Shown piece by piece: positions 33,481 to 42,394 of a stretch of 64,000 nt of DNA. Source of the stretch: Microbacterium sp. LWO12-1.2 (GTDB lineage Bacteria > Actinomycetota > Actinomycetes > Actinomycetales > Microbacteriaceae); NCBI RefSeq assembly GCF_040675875.1, contig NZ_JBEGII010000001.1, positions 1,054,001-1,118,000 on the forward strand, in the 5' to 3' direction. Every line of letters starts with the position of its first letter. Position 1 is the stretch's first letter. The position numbers were made by a program, and so were the translations under genes. The notes under the pieces were generated by a model that was not told the DNA's origin, did not search any database, and was given only the letters and a program-made list of their open reading frames with translations.

Positions 33481-33605
33481 GGGCTTCGCGAGGGGGAGTA
33501 TCCCGTATCCGCGCGTAACGTCATCACGAGCACCAGATCCGCTGCTCCGGGCGCGCGACGCACTCTGTGCGGGGGAGAGACTCTCGGTGATCATCGACCC
33601 TTCTC
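33481..33605 (+). ncRNA. yybP-ykoY manganese riboswitch
   Basis: The leader of the terC gene carries the hallmark blocks: GGGGGAGTATCCCG near 33491-33505, then CGTCATCACGAGCACC near 33519-33534, and a closing GGGGGAGAGACTCTCGG near 33570-33587 that pairs back toward the 5' GCTTCGCGAG. This order matches actinobacterial members of the class, which bind Mn2+ and switch on Mn exporters including TerC/Alx proteins. TAGCAT at 33475-33480 may be the -10 element. Boundaries are approximate. Confidence 0.8.
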
Positions 33606-33623
33606 GAAAGGCGCAGTGCGCGC

Positions 33624-34631
33624 GTGAACATTCCTGTCTGGTTCGAAGTCGGCTCGCTCGTCGTCCTCGTGCTCATCCTCATCGGCGACCTGATGCTCGT
33701 GCGCCTTCGGCCGCACATCCCGTCGACCAAGGAGTCCACACTGTGGGTCGCGTTCTACGTCGGCCTCGCGCTGGTTTTCGCCGGCTTGCTGTACCTGTTC
33801 GCGGGCGGCCAGTACGCCGGGGAGTTCCTCACCGGATGGGCGCTGGAGTACAGCCTCTCGATCGACAACCTCTTCGTCTTCGTGTTGATCATGGCTCAGT
33901 TCGCCGTGCCGCGGCGACTGCAGCAGATGGTGCTCATGGTCGGCATCATCATCGCCCTGGTACTGCGCGGGCTGTTCATCCTGCTCGGCGTCGCGATCAT
34001 CGAGAACTTCTCACCGATCTTCTACATCTTCGGTGCCTTCCTGATCTACACCGCGATCCGCCAGGCGATGCCGGACGGCGACCACGACGGCGAGGTGCAG
34101 CGCGAGAACTTCATCGTCCGCCTGCTGCGCCGACGCATCGACATCAGCGAGGAGTACGACGGCAACAAGCTGCGCACGGTCGTCGACGGCAAGCGCATGT
34201 GGACGCCGATGATCATCGTCTTCGTCGCGATCGGTGTGACAGATCTGATGTTCGCGATCGACTCGATCCCCGCGATCTTCAGCATCACGCACAACAGCTT
34301 CCTGGTCTTCACGGCGAACATCTTCGCGCTGATGGGGCTGCGCCAGCTGTACTTCCTGCTGGGCGATCTGCTCGATCGGCTCCGCTACCTGCACTACGGC
34401 ATCGCGATCATCCTCGGCTTCATCGGTGTCAAGCTCATCCTGCACGCCATGCACGAGAACGAACTGCCGTTCATCAACGGAGGCGAGCACATCGAGTGGG
34501 CTCCCGACATCCCCATCTGGATGTCGTTGACGGTCATCCTCGTGGCGATGGTCGGCGCGACCGTCGCCAGCCTGATCGCTTCCTCTCGTGAGAAGCGCGC
34601 GGAGAGGAACACCGCAGCCATCGTCGAGTGA
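33624..34631 (+). CDS. TerC/Alx-family membrane protein, probable Mn2+ exporter
   Basis: 335 residues, GTG start. About nine transmembrane helices are visible. Family motifs with acidic residues inside the membrane are present: GWALEYSLSIDNLFVFVLIM and FVAIGVTDLMFAIDSIPAIF. These carry the conserved E-x(4)-DN and D-x(4)-DS positions thought to bind metal. A basic, soluble loop lies between the two halves. Known Alx/TerC proteins export Mn2+, and the yybP-ykoY-like leader directly upstream supports Mn-dependent control. Confidence 0.92.
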   Translation: MNIPVWFEVGSLVVLVLILIGDLMLVRLRPHIPSTKESTLWVAFYVGLALVFAGLLYLFAGGQYAGEFLTGWALEYSLSIDNLFVFVLIMAQFAVPRRLQQMVLMVGIIIALVLRGLFILLGVAIIENFSPIFYIFGAFLIYTAIRQAMPDGDHDGEVQRENFIVRLLRRRIDISEEYDGNKLRTVVDGKRMWTPMIIVFVAIGVTDLMFAIDSIPAIFSITHNSFLVFTANIFALMGLRQLYFLLGDLLDRLRYLHYGIAIILGFIGVKLILHAMHENELPFINGGEHIEWAPDIPIWMSLTVILVAMVGATVASLIASSREKRAERNTAAIVE

Positions 34632-34643
34632 GATCATGGCGCC

Positions 34644-34994
34644 ATGACCCGTCACTGGACGCCCCTGGCCCTCGTCTATCTCGTGCTGGCGGTAGCCGGG
34701 CTCATCGGGACATGGGCGTTCAACCTTCTGGCGATCACGCAGATGACGGACTTCCTCGGCGATCTGGTCACCAGCGGCCCGGCGGTGTCGTCGATCACGG
34801 TCGATCTGCTCGTCGTGGCGATCGCGGGCAGCGTGTTCGTCATCGTCGAGGCGCGACGCCTCGGGATGAGACACGGCTGGCTCTACGTGGTCCTGTCGGG
34901 TCTGACGGCGTTCGCCTTCACCTTTCCGCTGTTCTTGGCGATGCGCCAGCGGCACGTCACTCGGCTGACCACAGCAGCTCCGCCTCGAGCGTGA
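34644..34994 (+). CDS. DUF2834-like small membrane protein
   Basis: 116 residues, 12 bases after terC. Three transmembrane segments are visible (ALVYLVLAVAGLIGTWAF; ITVDLLVVAIAGSVFVIVEA; GWLYVVLSGLTAFAFTFPLF), with the conserved GTWAFN and EARRLGMRH of DUF2834. No function is known. Its 3' end overlaps the convergent LON-domain gene by 38 bases. It may be read through from terC. Confidence 0.8.
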   Translation: MTRHWTPLALVYLVLAVAGLIGTWAFNLLAITQMTDFLGDLVTSGPAVSSITVDLLVVAIAGSVFVIVEARRLGMRHGWLYVVLSGLTAFAFTFPLFLAMRQRHVTRLTTAAPPRA

Positions 34995-35553
34995 GATCGA
35001 TGACCTGACGCAGCAGCGACCCTGCTGTGGTCGACCGGAGCAGGGTGTATCGGTCGTATTCACCGAGCGGAGCGATCGCAGCGAGCTGCCACGCCGCGGC
35101 GAGCGGGTCATCGGACAGCTCGGTGCCGGCATCCCATCGCGCCTCGGGTGCGCGGGCGAGGGTGCGCCGCACGATCGCCTCGGCTTCGGTACGCAGAGGG
35201 GCGAGTGCGTCAGTCCACGCGAGCTCAGGGAGTGGCGTGACCTCGGCCCGGGGATAGGGATCGTCGTCCAACCACTCCTCCACGGTGAAGCGTTCGGTGC
35301 CGACTGCGACGGTGTGCAGCACCTCCGCGCCTGCGGCCACGCTGACGAGACGCGCCATCGTGCCGATGCTGGTGCGCCGGTCCCCGCCGCCGACCTCGTG
35401 GCCGCGCTCGATGAGCACGACACCGAACTTCGCTTCGTCCTCGTCGAGAAGCCGGCCGATCATGGTGAGGTATCGCGGCTCGAACACGCGCAGCGGGAGC
35501 GGGGTGTGCGGAAAGAGCACCGACCCGAGCGGGAACATCGGTATCGCGATCAT
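34957..35553 (-). CDS. LON substrate-binding (PUA-like) domain protein
   Basis: 198 residues from the ATG at 35553. The whole protein is the N-terminal domain of Lon without the AAA or protease parts: IPMFPLGSVLFPHTPLPLRVFEPRYL at the start, then FGVVLIERGHEVGGG, then the helical bundle with LRSTTAGSLLRQVIDLTLEAE. Such stand-alone proteins (COG2802) are widespread; their role is unknown, possibly peptide binding. It is divergent from the DUF427 gene (36-base gap). Confidence 0.9.
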   Translation of the reverse strand: MIAIPMFPLGSVLFPHTPLPLRVFEPRYLTMIGRLLDEDEAKFGVVLIERGHEVGGGDRRTSIGTMARLVSVAAGAEVLHTVAVGTERFTVEEWLDDDPYPRAEVTPLPELAWTDALAPLRTEAEAIVRRTLARAPEARWDAGTELSDDPLAAAWQLAAIAPLGEYDRYTLLRSTTAGSLLRQVIDLTLEAELLWSAE

Positions 35554-35589
35554 GACATCAGTCAACACGGTGCGACGTACAGTGAACAG

Positions 35590-36087
35590 ATGCGCAGGCC
35601 TACTCCCATCACCCCCGCTCCCGGTCAGGAATCCGTGTGGGACTACCCGAGGCCACCGCGGGTCGAACAGGTACCGGAGCGCGTCACCATCCGCCTCGGC
35701 GGCGAGGTGATCGTCGACACGGGTGGCGCGGTGCGCGTGCTCGAGACGAGCCATCCTCCCGTGTACTACCTTCCGATCGCCGACTTCGTTCCCGGTGCGC
35801 TCGCGGATTCGCCCGGCAGCTCTTTCTGCGAGTTCAAAGGCGCAGCGCGGTACTTCGATGTGCGCGGCGGCGTCGCCGTGCGCGAGGGCGCGGCGTGGAA
35901 CTACCCGCACCCGTCGCCGGGGTTCGAGACGCTGGCCGACATGGTCGCCGTCTACGCCGGCCCCATGGACGAGTGCACCGTCGGCGGTGAAGTCGTCGTC
36001 CCGCAACCGGGCGGGTTCTACGGCGGGTGGGTCACGTCCTCCGTCGTCGGACCGTTCAAAGGTGTGCCCGGCTCGCAGGGCTGGTAG
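35590..36087 (+). CDS. DUF427 protein
   Basis: 165 residues from the ATG at 35590. The characteristic blocks are seen: ESVWDYPRPPRVE, then VDTGGAVRVLETSHPPVYYLP, then SFCEFKGAARYFDV, AAWNYPHPSPGFE and AVYAGPMDECTVGGE. DUF427 proteins fold as a small beta barrel and have no established activity. It is not in an operon; the next gene is convergent 21 bases on. Confidence 0.92.
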   Translation: MRRPTPITPAPGQESVWDYPRPPRVEQVPERVTIRLGGEVIVDTGGAVRVLETSHPPVYYLPIADFVPGALADSPGSSFCEFKGAARYFDVRGGVAVREGAAWNYPHPSPGFETLADMVAVYAGPMDECTVGGEVVVPQPGGFYGGWVTSSVVGPFKGVPGSQGW

Positions 36088-36108
36088 TCCTCCGGTCTGT
36101 ACGCAGGC

Positions 36109-37422
36109 TCAGAATGCGCGCAGGTTGGCCTGCAGGCCGCCCTCGACGTAGTCGCGGCGCAGGATGCCGCGACGGCGCAGGATCGGCACGAGCTCGTCGA
36201 GCGTGCGGTGCAGTGTCACGGGATGGAAGTCGCCCCAGAGCAGTACTCCGTCGTTCCCCCACTCGCCCAGTTCCTCGACGAGATCGGCGAACTCTTCCGC
36301 AGTACCGACGAACCCGCTGCGGTCGCTGATGCGGCCGGCGCGAACGAGCGCGGTGAGGTGGGCGCGCAGTGGGGCATCCTCGCCACGATCGCCGATGAGG
36401 CGCTGGATGCTGCCGCGAGAGACGTGCGCGCCGAAGATCGACAGATCGAGAGGCTTGTCGAGATCGAGCGACGTCAGATCCGTCTCCAGGTCACTCGACT
36501 GCTTCCGGGCGATCTGGACGAGTGCCTCGTCATCGGGCTGCGCGGATGCGGCGACGATCCGATCCGCCTCCTCGACCGACGAGGTGATGACGGGTTGGAT
36601 CGCGAACAGGACCTTGATGTCTTCCGGTCGCCGCCCCTTCGCGATCGCGGCGTCATGGATCTTCGCGCGGTAGGCGCGCACGGAGGCTTCATGCAGGGGC
36701 GCCAGGGCGAGCTGCACGTCGGAGTTCGCCCCTGCGAACCCCAGCCCACGTCCGGAGCCGCCGGGGGAGACGATGGCGGGCTCGCCGTCGGTGAACGGGA
36801 GCGCGTTGAGGGGACCGTCGAACGCGAAGTGCGCGCCGCGGTGCCGGATGGGTCGGAGCCTCGCGCCGTCCGCGTAGGTGTCTGTGTCACGGTCGGCGAG
36901 CAGGGCACCGTCGTCCCAGCTGTGCCAGAGCGCCCTGATGCCGTCGAGCCATTCCTCGGCACGGTCGTAGGCGGCGTCGTGATCGAGCTGCGGCGCATCC
37001 GAGAAGTGCCGCGCACTGCCGGTGTCGGTCACGACATTGAGTCCGAGGCGATGTCCGCTCAGATGCTGCAGCGTGGCGAACTGGCGTGCGGAGGTGAACG
37101 GCAGCGAGGCCGCAGGGTTCACGGTCGGGACGACCCCGAGGTGCTTCGTCGCCTGGAACAGGTACGGAGCGAGCAGGAGAGGATCGTGCTTCGGTCCTCC
37201 GAACGCGTGGCGGATACGGATGTCGATCGTCTCGGGCGACCCGAGCGAGGGACTGTCCTCGATGATGACGAGGTCGAAGCCGGCTTGTTCGAGCGTGCGT
37301 GCCGCTTCCTGATAGATCTCGGGACGTGTCCAGTCGTAGTCCCAGTCGAGCGAGGGGTAGCCCCAGCCCTGCGGGCCGAAGCCGCGGGCGAGGAACCAGC
37401 CGAAGTGCTGCGGACGGCTCAT
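36109..37422 (-). CDS. Flavin-dependent LLM-class monooxygenase (NtaA/SnaA/DszA type)
   Basis: 437 residues. It begins QHFGWFLARGFGPQGWGYPS and contains the NtaA/SnaA/SoxA-family blocks EAARTLEQAGFDLVIIEDS, RHAFGGPKHDPLLLAPYLF, LGVVPTVNPAASLPFTSARQ and HLSGHRLGLNVVTDT. These are FMNH2-dependent two-component monooxygenases that often cleave C-S or C-N bonds. The start overlaps the stop of the metY-like gene by four bases. Coupling to a sulfhydrylase suggests release of sulfite or sulfide from organosulfur compounds for homocysteine synthesis (inference). No flavin reductase is nearby. Confidence 0.88.
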   Translation of the reverse strand: MSRPQHFGWFLARGFGPQGWGYPSLDWDYDWTRPEIYQEAARTLEQAGFDLVIIEDSPSLGSPETIDIRIRHAFGGPKHDPLLLAPYLFQATKHLGVVPTVNPAASLPFTSARQFATLQHLSGHRLGLNVVTDTGSARHFSDAPQLDHDAAYDRAEEWLDGIRALWHSWDDGALLADRDTDTYADGARLRPIRHRGAHFAFDGPLNALPFTDGEPAIVSPGGSGRGLGFAGANSDVQLALAPLHEASVRAYRAKIHDAAIAKGRRPEDIKVLFAIQPVITSSVEEADRIVAASAQPDDEALVQIARKQSSDLETDLTSLDLDKPLDLSIFGAHVSRGSIQRLIGDRGEDAPLRAHLTALVRAGRISDRSGFVGTAEEFADLVEELGEWGNDGVLLWGDFHPVTLHRTLDELVPILRRRGILRRDYVEGGLQANLRAF

Positions 37423-38714
37423 GCGATTGCGGCCTCGGTCAGGGCGAGCACGTGCGCGAGGTCGCCGATCAGATCGCTCACGTCCTCGATCCCGATCGAG
37501 AGGCGCAGCGTGCCGGGGCGCACGCCGAGGACTTCGCGTTCCTCCGCGCTGCGCTGGGCGTGGCTGGTCGTGCCGGGATGCAGCACCAGGGAGCGCACGT
37601 CGCCGATGTGGGTCATGTGGACGAACACCTCGACGCTCTCGACGAAACGACGCGCTGCCGGCAGCCCTCCGCGCAGCGTGAAGGTGAATATCGACCCGTA
37701 TCCGCCCTGGAGGTAGTGTTCGGCCTTGGCGTGGTCGGGGTGGGACGGCAGGCCGGCGTAGTCGACGCTCTCGACCTCGTCCTGCGCCTCCAGCCAGCGG
37801 GCGACCTCGAGGGCATTGCGCGACTGTCGCTCGACGCGGAGACCCAGGGTCTCGACGCCCTGGCCGATCAGGAAGGCGTTCAGAGGTGAGGGGGATGCGC
37901 CGAAACGGGGCGCGACGGACTCCCGCGCGTAGGCGATCCGTGCGTTGCCACCGTGGCGCGCCGCGACGCTGGGCAGATCACCGCGACCGGGAAGGACGAG
38001 GTGCGGCGCATTGTGCCCGTGCCGCGCGGCATCGAAACGACCATCGTCGATGATCACGCCGCCCAGCACGGAACCGTGCCCGGCGAGGAACTTCGAGGCG
38101 GAGTGCACGACGATCGCGGCTCCGTGCTCCAGCGGACGCACCAGATAGGGAGTGGCCAGGGTGTTGTCGACGATCAGTGGGATCGCGGCCTGGTCGGCCA
38201 CCGCGCTGATCGCCTTGATGTCGAGGATGTCGTTCCTGGCGTTCGCGATGGACTCCGCGAACAGCGCGCGCGTGTTCGGACGGATCTCCGCGCGCCAGGC
38301 CTCCGGATCGTCGATGTCGTCGATGAACGTGGTCTCGATGCCCAGCCGCGCGAGGTTGTCGAGCAGCAGACCACGCGTCCCCTCATAGATGTGGGTCGAG
38401 CTCACGATGTGGTCGCCCGCACCGGCGACGGTCAGGAGAGCCGTGACGACGGCCGCCTGGCCGCTGGCGACGAGCACGGCATCCGCGCCGGACTCGAGGG
38501 CCGCGAGCTGGCGCTCGACGGTGCGCACCGTCGGGTTGCCCGTGCGGGTGTAGCCGAAGCCTGTGCCGGTGCCGAAATGGTCCGCCGCATGGTCGAAGTC
38601 GTCGAACTCGAAGCCCGCCGTCAGAAAGATCGGAGTGGCCCGCGACGTGGCCGTCTCCCGGATGCGCCCGGCATGGACCGCACGGGTGACGAAGTGGGTG
38701 GAGTCGGCGGTCAT
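37419..38714 (-). CDS. metY: O-acetylhomoserine sulfhydrylase-like PLP enzyme
   Basis: 431 residues with GAGAGG seven bases before the ATG. Cys/Met metabolism PLP-family signatures: THFVTRAVHAGRIRE, TPIFLTAGFEFDDF, GYTRTGNPTVRTVERQLAALE, VLVASGQAAV, PLIVDNTLATPYL and the PLP lysine in VVHSASKFLAGHGSVLGG. Length and the FDDFDHAADHFG block favour O-acetylhomoserine (thiol)-lyase over cystathionine synthase or lyase. It is divergent from the leu leader and leads an operon with the flavin monooxygenase. MetB-like specificity cannot be excluded. Confidence 0.85.
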   Translation of the reverse strand: MTADSTHFVTRAVHAGRIRETATSRATPIFLTAGFEFDDFDHAADHFGTGTGFGYTRTGNPTVRTVERQLAALESGADAVLVASGQAAVVTALLTVAGAGDHIVSSTHIYEGTRGLLLDNLARLGIETTFIDDIDDPEAWRAEIRPNTRALFAESIANARNDILDIKAISAVADQAAIPLIVDNTLATPYLVRPLEHGAAIVVHSASKFLAGHGSVLGGVIIDDGRFDAARHGHNAPHLVLPGRGDLPSVAARHGGNARIAYARESVAPRFGASPSPLNAFLIGQGVETLGLRVERQSRNALEVARWLEAQDEVESVDYAGLPSHPDHAKAEHYLQGGYGSIFTFTLRGGLPAARRFVESVEVFVHMTHIGDVRSLVLHPGTTSHAQRSAEEREVLGVRPGTLRLSIGIEDVSDLIGDLAHVLALTEAAIA

Positions 38715-38784
38715 ACGGATACCTCTCGGATCGGGCAGGTCTCAGTAGAGTGTCACGGCGGATCACACCGCGCTGAAGCGGTGG

Positions 38785-38861
38785 TAATCTGACGTCATGC
38801 GGATCGTGCTCCTTCTTAGCGGCCGCGACGAGACCTCGTTCTGAGCCCCTCCTCGTCGCGG
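38785..38861 (+). promoter_or_regulatory. Leucine attenuation leader of leuCD
   Basis: TAATCT (38785-38790) is a plausible -10 six bases before the leader-peptide ATG, predicting a leaderless leader peptide. CCGCGACGAG (38823-38832) and CTCGTCGCGG (38852-38861) are perfect ten-base complements, and the first arm lies within the peptide frame just after its Leu codons. Ribosome stalling on the Leu codons would therefore decide whether this stem forms. There is no T tract, so the output may be Rho-dependent or translational. Confidence 0.6.
38797..38844 (+). CDS. Leader peptide with three consecutive Leu codons
   Basis: A 15-codon frame, ATG to TGA, reads [15 protein letters not shown]. The three Leu codons (CTC CTT CTT) are consecutive, and two are CTT, rare in such GC-rich genes. 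It ends 58 bases before leuC. The arrangement is that of an amino-acid attenuation leader sensing charged tRNA-Leu. Confidence 0.65.
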   Translation: MRIVLLLSGRDETSF

Positions 38862-38902
38862 AGTCCATCGTGGGCCGAACCGCCAGCTTCAGGAGACACG
38901 CA

Positions 38903-40360
38903 ATGAACACCCCCGCATCAGGTGCCGATCACGTACGCCCCCGCACGCTCGCCGAGAAGGTCTGGGATGACCACCTCGTCGTGAAGGGCGAGAACGGCGA
39001 GCCGGACCTCATCTACATCGACCTCCACCTGGTCCACGAGGTCACCAGCCCCCAGGCATTCGACGGCCTGCGCAGCGAAGGGCGTCCGCTGCGTCGCGTG
39101 GATCTGACCATCGCGACCGAGGACCACAACACTCCGACGTGGGAGATCGACAAGCCGATCGCCGATCTGACCAGCCGCACGCAGATCGAGACGCTGCGCC
39201 GCAACGCGGCGGAGTTCGGCGTCCGGCTCCACTCGCTGGGCGATGCCGAGCAGGGCATCGTGCACGTCGTCGGTCCGCAGCTCGGGCTCACCATGCCGGG
39301 AATCACGGTCGTGTGCGGCGACTCGCACACCTCCACGCACGGCGCGTTCGGCGCGATGGCGTTCGGTATCGGCACGAGCGAGGTCGAGCATGTGATGGCC
39401 ACGCAGACGCTCCCGCTGAAGCCGTTCAAGACCATGGCGATCACGGTCGACGGCACGCTGCGTCCCGGCGTCACGGCGAAGGACATCATCCTCGCGGTGA
39501 TCGCGAAGATCGGTACCGGCGGGGGACAGGGCTACGTGCTCGAGTTCCGCGGCAGTGCGATCCGTGCGCTCTCCATGGAGGGCCGGATGACGATCTGCAA
39601 CATGTCGATCGAAGCAGGCGCCCGCGCCGGCATGGTCGCCCCCGACGAGACGACGTTCGCGTACCTCGAAGGCCGCCAGCACGCGCCCAAGGGGCAGGAC
39701 TGGGATGACGCCGTCGCCTACTGGCGCACGTTGCCGACCGACGAGGGCGCGACTTTCGACGCGGAGGTCTTCATCGATGCCGACCAGCTCGAGCCGTTCG
39801 TGACTTGGGGCACCAACCCCGGTCAGGGAAGCTCGCTGTCGGCGTCCGTCCCGAACCCTGCCGACATCAGCGACCCCAACGAACGTGCAGCGGCCGAGCG
39901 GGCACTGGAGTACATGGACCTCACCCCTGGCACCCCTCTCAAAGAGGTTCCCGTCGATGCCGTGTTCATGGGCTCGTGCACGAACAGCCGCATCGAGGAC
40001 CTGCGGGCGTTCGCCTCGATCATCGAAGGCAAGAAGAAGGCGGACGGCGTCCGTGTCATGGTCGTCCCCGGATCCGCCCGCGTACGCCTGGAGGCAGAAG
40101 CGGAGGGCCTCGACAAGATCATCAAGGACTTCGGAGCGGAGTGGCGGTTCGCCGGCTGCTCGATGTGCCTGGGGATGAACCCCGACCAGCTCGCACCGGG
40201 GGAGCGCTGCGCTTCCACCTCCAACCGCAACTTCGAGGGGCGCCAAGGCAAGGGCGGGCGCACGCACCTGGTCTCCCCGCTGGTCGCCGCAGCGACCGCC
40301 ATCCGCGGCACGCTGTCCAGCCCCGGCGATCTGCTCGTCACCATCGGAGAAGAGGCCTGA
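38903..40360 (+). CDS. leuC: 3-isopropylmalate dehydratase large subunit
   Basis: 485 residues from the ATG at 38903, preceded by AGGAGA. It isomerises 2- to 3-isopropylmalate in leucine synthesis, with LeuD. The aconitase-type 4Fe-4S cluster ligands are C359 (GSCTNSR) and C419/C422 (AGCSMCLGM). The family block [28 protein letters not shown] is complete. leuD follows two bases after the stop. Expression is probably set by the leucine leader upstream. Confidence 0.97.
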   Translation: MNTPASGADHVRPRTLAEKVWDDHLVVKGENGEPDLIYIDLHLVHEVTSPQAFDGLRSEGRPLRRVDLTIATEDHNTPTWEIDKPIADLTSRTQIETLRRNAAEFGVRLHSLGDAEQGIVHVVGPQLGLTMPGITVVCGDSHTSTHGAFGAMAFGIGTSEVEHVMATQTLPLKPFKTMAITVDGTLRPGVTAKDIILAVIAKIGTGGGQGYVLEFRGSAIRALSMEGRMTICNMSIEAGARAGMVAPDETTFAYLEGRQHAPKGQDWDDAVAYWRTLPTDEGATFDAEVFIDADQLEPFVTWGTNPGQGSSLSASVPNPADISDPNERAAAERALEYMDLTPGTPLKEVPVDAVFMGSCTNSRIEDLRAFASIIEGKKKADGVRVMVVPGSARVRLEAEAEGLDKIIKDFGAEWRFAGCSMCLGMNPDQLAPGERCASTSNRNFEGRQGKGGRTHLVSPLVAAATAIRGTLSSPGDLLVTIGEEA

Positions 40361-40362
40361 TC

Positions 40363-40959
40363 ATGGAGAAGTTCACGACCCACACGGGTATCGCAGCGCC
40401 GCTGAAGCGCTCCAACGTCGACACGGATCAGATCATCCCCGCGGTCTTCCTCAAGCGTGTGACCAAGACCGGGTTCGAGGATGCGCTGTTCTACGCCTGG
40501 CGCCAGGATGACGAGTTCGTGCTGAACCAGCCCGTCTTCCAGGGAGCGTCCGTGCTCGTCGCCGGACCCGACTTCGGCACCGGATCGAGCCGTGAGCACG
40601 CTGTCTGGGCGCTGCGCGACTTCGGCTTCAAGGTGGTGCTCAGCCCGCGTTTCGCTGACATCTTCCGCGGCAACTCCGGCAAGCAGGGTCTGCTCGCCGC
40701 GACCATCTCGGAAGAGGATCTGGAACGGATCTGGGCCGAGATCGACCGCGTCCCCGGGGCGAGCATCACGGTCGACCTCGAGGCGCGCACCGCTTCGATC
40801 GGCGACATCCAGGCTGAGATCGGGATCGACGATTACACTAGATGGCGGCTCCTCGAAGGGCTCGATGACATCGGGCTCACACTGCGCAACGAAGACAAGA
40901 TCGCGCAGTTCGAGGCCCGTCGCGAGTCGTGGCGGCCCCGGACCCTCCCCGTGCAGTGA
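40363..40959 (+). CDS. leuD: 3-isopropylmalate dehydratase small subunit
   Basis: 198 residues. It forms the swivel domain that completes the LeuCD active site. Typical blocks: [21 protein letters not shown] near 12-32, [17 protein letters not shown] with the substrate-binding SSREH, and [17 protein letters not shown]. It is coupled to leuC and followed by a strong terminator. Confidence 0.97.
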   Translation: MEKFTTHTGIAAPLKRSNVDTDQIIPAVFLKRVTKTGFEDALFYAWRQDDEFVLNQPVFQGASVLVAGPDFGTGSSREHAVWALRDFGFKVVLSPRFADIFRGNSGKQGLLAATISEEDLERIWAEIDRVPGASITVDLEARTASIGDIQAEIGIDDYTRWRLLEGLDDIGLTLRNEDKIAQFEARRESWRPRTLPVQ

Positions 40960-40966
40960 TACGGAA

Positions 40967-41003
40967 GGGGCGGGTGGCCTCGGGGCGACCCGCCCCTGAT
41001 TTT
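40967..41003 (+). terminator. Rho-independent terminator after leuD
   Basis: GGGGCGGGT (40967-40975) pairs with ACCCGCCCC (40988-40996), followed by TGATTTT. It separates leuCD from murA. Confidence 0.85.
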
Positions 41004-41026
41004 CCGTGAATGAAGTGAGGCTCCGA

Positions 41027-42394
41027 ATGACGACACCCGTGCGCGATGCTCTTCCGGACGGAGTCCCCGCTCTCACCGGAGACGTCCTTGCGATTCGAGG
41101 AGGACGCCCGCTGCGTGGCCGCGTCGACGTCAAGGGGGCGAAGAACCTCGCCACCAAGGCGATGGTCGCCTCGCTCCTGGGCGACTCGGTCAGCGTGCTG
41201 CGCGATGTCCCCGCGATCAGTGATGTCGCCGTGGTGCGGTCTCTGCTCGAGGTGCATGGCGTCCGCGTCTCCGACGGAGACGAGCCCGGCGCCCTGGTGT
41301 TCGACCCCAGCGATGTCGAATCCGCGCACTTCGAGGAGATCGACGCGCACGCGGGAGCCTCCCGTATCCCGATCCTCTTCTGCGGTCCGCTTCTGCACCG
41401 CCTGGGTCAGGCCTTCATCCCCGACCTCGGCGGATGCCGTATCGGCGACCGTCCGATCGACTTCCACCTGGACGCGCTGCGCAAGTTCGGTGCGGTCGTC
41501 GAGAAGCTTCCGAGCGGCATCCGTCTCTCTCGTCCTGGTGCGCGTCTGCACGGCGCGAACATCCACCTGCCCTACCCGAGTGTCGGCGCGACCGAGCAGG
41601 TGCTGCTGACCGCGGTCCGTGCCGAGGGCGTCACCGAACTGCGCAACGCGGCGATCGAGCCCGAGATCATGGATCTCATCGCGGTGCTGCAGAAGATGGG
41701 CGCCATCATCTCGTACGAGCCCAACCGGGTCATCGTCATCGAGGGCGTCGAGAAGCTCCGCGGCTACGACCACCGCTCGATCTTCGACCGCAACGAAGCT
41801 GCGTCGTGGGCCTCCGCCGCGCTGGCCACTGACGGCGAGATCTTCGTCGGCGGTGCCAAGCAGCAGGAGATGCTCACGTTCCTCAACGTCTTCCGCAAGG
41901 CGGGCGGTTGGTTCGACATCAAGGAGGACGGAATCCTCTTCCGTCGTGACGGCGAGCTGAAGCCCGTGGTCATCGAGACCGACGTGCACCCCGGGTTCAT
42001 GACCGACTGGCAGCAGCCCCTCGTCGTCGCGCTCACCCAGGCGAACGGACGCTCCGTGGTGCACGAGACCGTGTACGAGAACCGGCTCGGTTTCACCGAT
42101 GCCCTGGTCAAGATGGGCGCAGACATCGTCGTGCACCCGCGTGGCCTGCAGGCAGGTCCCCGTCGCGTTCCGCGTCGTGACCTGGAGCAGGCGGCGGTCA
42201 TCACCGGCCCGACGCCGCTGCACGGCGCCGACATCGTCGTTCCCGATCTGCGCGGCGGATACAGCCACGTGATCGCCGCTCTCACTGCCTCCGGTGAGTC
42301 GCAGGTCTCGGGCGTCGACATCCTCAGCCGCGGCTACGAGAAGTTCCTCGCCAAGCTCGACGCCGTCGGCGCTGACTTCGACGTCATCCGGTGA
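41027..42394 (+). CDS. murA: UDP-N-acetylglucosamine 1-carboxyvinyltransferase
   Basis: 455 residues from the ATG at 41027, with GTGAGG seven bases upstream; GTG 41006 is an alternative. It transfers enolpyruvate from PEP to UDP-GlcNAc, the first committed step of peptidoglycan synthesis. The EPSP-synthase-like fold blocks are present (GGRPLRGRVDVKGAKNLATK, HPGFMTDWQQPLVVAL, FENRL-like YENRLGFTDAL). The catalytic cysteine position reads GGCRIG (C137), so the fosfomycin-sensitive Cys form is kept, unlike the Asp form of mycobacteria. It is coupled to plsC by a GTGA overlap. Confidence 0.94.
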   Translation: MTTPVRDALPDGVPALTGDVLAIRGGRPLRGRVDVKGAKNLATKAMVASLLGDSVSVLRDVPAISDVAVVRSLLEVHGVRVSDGDEPGALVFDPSDVESAHFEEIDAHAGASRIPILFCGPLLHRLGQAFIPDLGGCRIGDRPIDFHLDALRKFGAVVEKLPSGIRLSRPGARLHGANIHLPYPSVGATEQVLLTAVRAEGVTELRNAAIEPEIMDLIAVLQKMGAIISYEPNRVIVIEGVEKLRGYDHRSIFDRNEAASWASAALATDGEIFVGGAKQQEMLTFLNVFRKAGGWFDIKEDGILFRRDGELKPVVIETDVHPGFMTDWQQPLVVALTQANGRSVVHETVYENRLGFTDALVKMGADIVVHPRGLQAGPRRVPRRDLEQAAVITGPTPLHGADIVVPDLRGGYSHVIAALTASGESQVSGVDILSRGYEKFLAKLDAVGADFDVIR

